Assembly: GCF_963422355.1 (NCBI RefSeq)
Contig: NC_085085.1
Location: forward strand, 14,058,985-14,122,984
Origin: Corticium candelabrum
Taxonomy: Eukaryota; Porifera; Homoscleromorpha; Homosclerophorida; Plakinidae
DNA: 64,000 nucleotides
Direction: 5' to 3'
Under the pieces are notes generated by a model that was not told where the DNA came from, ran no database searches, and saw only the letters and a list, made by a program, of their open reading frames with translations. Both the position numbers and the translations under genes were made by a program. Positions 63,013 through 64,000 of this stretch are shown in pieces. Positions within the stretch are counted from its first letter, which is position 1; every line of letters starts with the position of its first letter.

Positions 63013-63489
63013 AGCGTGATTTACACCTGGCGTAACCTACTAGTACATCTACACAACGTCATGCATCACTGTACTCTTACAGAAAGTGACGGCCGCAGCG
63101 TTTTAGAAACATCAGATCTGATCATCATCAGTGCCGAAACAAAATGCTGCGTGTTGTCTGAATCAGAACAGAGCTCTGGTTTTACGACACTACGTACTAG
63201 GCCAGCCAATCACTCTTTGATATGATATACCTATGGATATCCGGGACATGCATGCAGCTCAGCTCGCGCGTCACATGACCTGGGACAGAGTGTAATCTTT
63301 TTCTAGTCGCACTGCTGCGTATTCTATTTCTTTAGTTCTGCGTATCTGAAACATTAGGAATAATTACACAATACATATACTACGCTCGGCAAATTATAGA
63401 GGAAAATGATGGGCGTAGCCATTTTGAATCTTTGTGCCCTCTCGCAAACCGCCGTTCCTTTCCGCTCCTTCTCTAGCAAGCGATCTTCT
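63013..63489. other. Upstream region of ABHD11
   Basis: It probably contains the missing first exon or promoter of ABHD11. One minus-strand ATG frame (MMIRSDVSKTLRPSLS) runs into a good GTAAGA donor near 63080, but its phase does not fit the next exon with the acceptors seen. Confidence 0.35.
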
Positions 63490-63846
63490 CTACTTTCGAA
63501 GAGCGACTGGACCACTGGTGCTAGGACCTTCTGCTGTAGCTATATAGGCCTTCATGTCGGAGACCACACACCAATTGAACGCTGTGTTCAGGCTGTCCGC
63601 GAATTCGCAATCTTTTGCTAGGCGGCGCAATTCTGCAACGTAATTTGCAATTGATTTGCCCTCTTTCTGCTGTCTCTTATAAAATTTGAACCTTTCGGCG
63701 CTAGCTATCTTCCTCGGTTCGTAATGATTCTTCAGTAATGTGATGAGTTCGTCGAGGGTCTTAACTTGTGGTTTAGTTGGACTGACGAGGTTCGATAATA
63801 TTGAGTACGTTGTTCCTCCAACTGTCGTGAGGAATATTGCTTTCAT
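63490..63846 (-). mobile_element. Ty3-type LTR retrotransposon gag fragment (fossil)
   Basis: The minus strand encodes a partial Gag like that of Ty3/mdg4-type elements common in invertebrates, with LKNHYEPRKIASAERFKFYK and VAELRRLAKDCEFAD. Only part of gag is visible. No protease, reverse transcriptase, integrase or LTR was recognised within the window, so it is treated as a broken relic; the element could continue past the right edge. Confidence 0.72.
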
Positions 63847-64000
63847 TTTGTCAGACCTGCCAACCTAGCTAGCAGTGTCAAAATGCGTGAGTTTGCAGGA
63901 AAAAATGCGGGAGAATGCGGGAGTTTAAATTTTTTGGGACACGCCTACAATAGCATTAATATTAAAAAAATTATATCGTAATAAGTGTTAATATATAAAT

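Overview
The window is nuclear DNA of an animal. Genes are rich in short GT-AG introns and long dinucleotide or tetranucleotide microsatellites, and the protein set is typically metazoan: axonemal dynein, ADAM17, OSBP, PHF12, UNC119, RAB35 and selenoprotein M. The orthologs are easy to recognise but diverged from vertebrates, and they include a PfpI-type protein that vertebrates lack. An early-branching marine invertebrate, most likely a sponge, fits best. That placement is inference; the sequence alone does not prove it.

Layout. 1-12645 (-): axonemal dynein heavy chain DNAH10, with the C-terminus running off the left edge. 13344-14475 (-): CCDC92. 15504-18447 (-): CCDC117. 19054-26595 (-): ADAM17 in 15 exons, with introns holding a MULE-like element, two other inverted-repeat elements and a tRNA-derived SINE. 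26696-31286 (-): OSBP. 31357-32784 (+): PfpI/YhbO-type protein. 33532-35763 (-): serine dehydratase. 35878-38306 (-): UNC93-like transporter. 38750-44856 (-): PHF12. 46372-47289 (-): UNC119. 47453-52794 (-): PRPF19. 52877-55532 (+): mitochondrial-looking Sel1-repeat protein. 55614-57029 (-): intronless EXS-domain protein. 57438-58371 (-): RAB35. 58451-59632 (+): selenoprotein M with its SECIS. 59773-63012 (-): ABHD11, with a partial internal tandem duplication. About 63490-63846 (-): fossil Ty3-type gag fragment.

The genes do not form one pathway. There is a ciliary flavour (DNAH10, CCDC92, UNC119). Three divergent pairs have start codons only 70-82 bp apart (OSBP/PfpI, PRPF19/Sel1, RAB35/SELENOM), so they probably share promoters. 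Several genes have human orthologs or close paralogs on 12q24 (DNAH10, CCDC92, SDS, RAB35, UNC119B) and 22q12 (CCDC117, OSBP2, SELENOM), so the segment looks like a surviving piece of an ancestral animal linkage group.

Two small coding features would be missed by routine gene prediction: a 6-nt microexon that supplies the catalytic Glu of ADAM17, and a TGA selenocysteine codon in selenoprotein M.
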